Source of the DNA: Verticillium longisporum
Lineage: Eukaryota; Ascomycota; Sordariomycetes; Glomerellales; Plectosphaerellaceae
DNA length: 64,000 nucleotides
Reading direction: 5' to 3'
Assembly (NCBI GenBank): GCA_019188255.1
Contig: JAETXT010000015.1
Coordinates: forward strand, 682,001 to 746,000
The notes under the pieces are model-generated. The model was not told where the DNA came from. It did not search any database and saw only the letters and a list, made by a program, of their open reading frames with translations. The stretch's first letter is position 1; every line of letters begins with the position of its first letter. A program made the translations under genes and the position numbers. Positions 61,154-64,000 of this stretch are shown one piece after another.

Positions 61154-62360
61154 TCTATTAATAGATCGATAAGCTTAAGATTAATAGGAAGCTTAGGGCG
61201 GCCGCGGATTAGCTTAATCGTATCCTCGCTATTAAGGGGGTAATTATATAGGTCGATATAAAGATAGAAAAGGGTAAGCTTAAGGGTATTAGCCTTTTAA
61301 TAATAAATAATATATCTAGATTAATAAATAATAATAGCTTCTTCGAGGGCTTTATAGCTTAAAGGCTAAACCTATTAAAGAAGACTTAATTAATAAAAGG
61401 ATATAAAATAAAGGGCTAGGAAACTTATAGATTAACGAAGCTAAAAAGATAATAATAAATATATTAAGGATATCTTAATAAGTAAATACTATATAATTAA
61501 TAAAGGGGAACCTAAAAATTAAAGTATAATCTATAATATTATAGAAACGGCTATTATTAGCTAAATCGATAACGATTTTAGATATTTTCTTAAAATATTT
61601 AATTATTTTAATAAAATAGGAGAAATAGCGAATACGTTATTTCGATAAATAATTATATAAGGTCGTACCCTTAATAGTATATATTTAATTATAGACTTCT
61701 TATTAAATAAATTAAATAATCTTATAAAGGGGCTTAAGGATCTATAACTATTAACTAATATAGCTAGAAGATTTAATAAACTTATAATAAGATAAGCGCC
61801 TTTATCGAACTCGTAAATAATATATTTAATATTAAAACGATTAATTATATATTCGATATCTAGCTAAGAAGCGAGTTTGCTAAAATAGTATTTATATAAA
61901 AGGTTCCCGGCCTTAGTATTAAGAAGCTAGCGATTATAAGCCTAAGCTAGCTAAGGATTATATAAATATACTTTATCGAAGCGAAAAGTAATATCTAATA
62001 TAATAATAATTAAATAAAAAGATTAAAGTAATTAAGGGTAAATATAGGATTAAATAAATAAAATAGGAATACGATAAATTATAAGAATATCGATTATTAA
62101 AAAAAGCTAAAGATAATAAGATCTAAGAGAATTATAAATATAATAAAGAGAACTTTATAAAATAGGTATAACGAACTATTACCTATAAATCGGTAATAAG
62201 GATTATTCTATATTATTACCTACTTCTAAGCTACTATTAATATTACTATTATTATAATTTCCATAATACGTCTAACCTAGCTCTATATTATTATTACGCT
62301 AAGGAATAAGGCCTAAGAAGTAATACGTTAAGGCACTAAGACGTATTAGCGAAAGCATTA
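61154..62360 (-). pseudogene. Antisense extra frame of D6, cut by pogo copy 2
   Basis: Same unknown frame as 39510-41185, lacking its C-terminal end (right at the pogo border). It keeps some CG-rich blocks, e.g. GGGCGGCCGCGG near 61196-61208. Confidence 0.5.
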
Positions 62361-62397
62361 TAAGTTCTAGGGACTAGACCTCTAGGAGGGGAGGTAA

Positions 62398-62594
62398 TAT
62401 AAGGAATTAAACGTTAGGAAATTAACCCTTATTTATATTATCGTAAATACTTCAGTAATAAGCCTTAATTTAAAAGGGGAAGTCGAGGCTATACTCGATA
62501 GCCTCGATAAATTAAAGTTAATATAATAGCTTACCGATTATTCGCCGATCTAATTACTTTCCCTAATCTAGGCCTTTAGCCTAATACCTTTATA
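62398..62594 (+). repeat. 3' LTR of D6
   Basis: 197 bp. The hairpin TCGAGGCTA-tactcga-TAGCCTCGA (62483-62507) is perfect here. Preceded by the purine tract AGGAGGGGAGG. Confidence 0.9.
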
Positions 62595-63387
62595 AAATCT
62601 TCTTAATAAATATTTATATTATCTTTTTAAGGTCCTCTTTATAAATCGTTTTAAGGTTCTAAGTATAGTTTTATTATATTATTTATAAAATATAAATAAG
62701 TTTTATTATTAATTATTCTATAATTTAAGCTAATTTATATTAAATCGGAAAGTATTTCTAACCTCGATTATAATAAATTAATTATCGATTTAAGCGATAA
62801 TAATATCCTCTTCGAGTATTTTATAATTATAAATAAATAGTTTATTATAATTCTTTATAATAAAGGTATATTTAATAAAATATTAAATTAAGAGGTTATT
62901 TTTATATCTCTATTTATAGAGCTTATAGATTAAGGCTTAAAAGATCTATATTTATAATTTAATTTAAATCGTTTATTTATTAATATTTCGATAATAATTT
63001 TCTAGAGAAGATCCTAATTTAAATATAATCTTCCTATTATAATTACCCTTTAACGATTCTAATAATATTCCTACTAATTTATTTTTAGAATAATATCTAT
63101 TATAATAAACGGTTCGCTTTTAAATTCTAATATACTTTAATTAATCTATTATTTAGCTTAATCTAATTATAGGTTATAAAAATTAAAGAATATAAAGGTA
63201 TTAAATTAAAGGCCTAGATTAAGGAAAGTAATTAAATTAGTGAATAATTAATAAGCTATTATATTAACTTTAATTTATCGAGGCTATTAAGTATAGCCTC
63301 GATTTCTCCTTTTAAACTTAGGCTTATCGCTAAAGTATCTATAATAATACGAATAAGGGTTAGGTTCCTAACGTCTAACTCCTTATA
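62595..63387 (-). mobile_element. D7: gag and 5' LTR of a minus-oriented D element
   Basis: 62595-63190 is the reverse complement of the D1 leader and gag start (about 34103-34670), followed by the 5' LTR 63191-63387. D6 abuts its gag at 62594/62595, so D6 probably inserted into D7. Confidence 0.78.
63191..63387 (-). repeat. 5' LTR of D7
   Basis: 197 bp D-family LTR in minus orientation. Confidence 0.87.
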
Positions 63388-63471
63388 AGAATATTATATT
63401 AAAAATAAATATTAGGAAAACTATAAAAGTATTAGCAATTATTGATTAATAGGGTAAGGAGATTAAATTCT
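63388..63471 (+). pseudogene. 84 bp D gag/protease fragment between two LTRs
   Basis: Matches D1 35364-35450 in plus orientation. It is what remains visible of another D copy that received insertions on both sides. Confidence 0.6.
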
Positions 63472-63656
63472 TATAAAGGTATTAGGCTAAGGGCCTAGAT
63501 TAGGGAAAGCAATTAGATTAGCGAATAATCGGTAAATTATTATATTAACTTAAACCTATTAAGGCTATCGAGTATAGCCTCGACTTCTCCTTTTAAACTT
63601 AGGCTTATCGCTAAAGTATCTACGATAATACGAATAGGGGTTAGGTTCCTAACTCT
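63472..63656 (-). repeat. D-family LTR, minus orientation, terminal bases deleted
   Basis: Starts TATAAAGG but lacks the final CTTATA. It joins at ACTC directly to sequence that lies about 280 bases downstream in D2, an internal deletion. Confidence 0.8.
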
Positions 63657-64000
63657 CCTAAATTTCACTATCCCTAGCTTCTTTTTAATAATCGATATTA
63701 TTATAATTATTATATCCTTATATTATCTATTAATCCTACGCTTACCCTTAATTCCCTTATTCCCTTTATTTAATCGCTATTATGTTAGATATTACTCTCC
63801 ACTTTAATAAAGTATATTTATATAATCCCTAGCTTATTTAGGCTTATAATCGCGAGCTTCTTAATACTAAGGCTAAGAACCCCTTATATAAATACTATTT
63901 TAGTAAACTCGCTTCCTAGCTAGATATTAAATATATAATTAGATATTCTAATATTAAATATATTATTTATAAATTTAATAAAAGTATTTATTTTATTATA
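63657..64000 (+). pseudogene. D-family extra frame, start deleted, runs off right edge
   Basis: Colinear with D2 from about 44730 on. Same unknown frame, plus strand, incomplete at the window end. Confidence 0.5.

Larger units (their letters stand above)
61154..62594 (+). mobile_element. D6: 3' end of a plus-oriented D element
   Basis: Right of pogo copy 2 the sequence is D-family, colinear with D1 from about 39990 to its 3' LTR (62398-62594). The upstream three quarters of the element are not on the other side of the pogo copy. Confidence 0.82.

Noticed and set aside
33723..63656. D LTR copies as a CRISPR-like or tandem repeat array
   Set aside because: The copies are irregularly spaced, occur in both orientations and border gag or extra-frame sequence, as retrotransposon LTRs do.

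Overview
The window looks like nuclear DNA of a filamentous ascomycete (Pezizomycotina). The genes have short introns (about 40-90 bp) with fungal splice sites, the proteins are fungal in type, and most of the window carries the footprint of repeat-induced point mutation (RIP). It is very AT-rich, CA and TG dinucleotides are nearly absent by eye while CG is kept, and old coding frames are broken by stops standing where Gln or Trp codons are expected. No tRNA, rRNA or CRISPR array was seen.

Region 1 (1-10,850) is a GC-balanced gene block. From left to right it holds a gankyrin/Nas6-like ankyrin gene (minus, running off the left edge), an intact un-RIPed pogo/Fot-type DNA transposon (copy 1, 1075-2935), a PRP46/PLRG1 splicing-factor gene (plus), the ORC1 replication gene (minus, convergent with PRP46), and the KGD2 gene for the E2 subunit of 2-oxoglutarate dehydrogenase (minus). 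Two short RIPed islands (2938-3340 and 7990-8720) interrupt it. PRP46 and ORC1 each contain a one-base deletion in or beside a homopolymer, and each has a change at a hallmark residue. Either they are decaying or the consensus sequence has errors.

Region 2 (10,851-59,290) is a nest of RIPed LTR retrotransposons, which I resolved from LTR pairs and target-site duplications. I use local names. A is a Copia element (11173-32624). B is a second Copia family (copy B 13928-28907, copy B2 47490-52594). C is a chromodomain Gypsy element (complete copy 14949-24783 on minus, a 5' part C' at 53995-59290, a 5' fragment C'' at 32729-33722). D is another chromodomain Gypsy family with 196-198 bp LTRs found at nine places. 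Insertion order on the left is D0 hosting A hosting B hosting C. On the right it is D4 hosting D1 (in its LTR) and D3 (in its gag), D3 hosting D2, and D2 hosting both B2 and C'. Family D carries an extra reading frame on the opposite strand beyond its chromodomain. Family C carries a long extra frame in sense beyond its chromodomain. I recognise neither.

Region 3 (59,293-64,000) begins with pogo copy 2. It is almost identical to copy 1 but has two one-base deletions that break its transposase. Its two flanks belong to different retroelements (C' on the left, a D copy on the right), so a rearrangement or a misjoin happened there. The rest is a pile of D-family LTRs, gag and extra-ORF fragments running off the right edge.

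The host genes form no pathway or cluster. They are ordinary housekeeping genes at the border of a heterochromatin-like, possibly pericentromeric or subtelomeric, repeat block.
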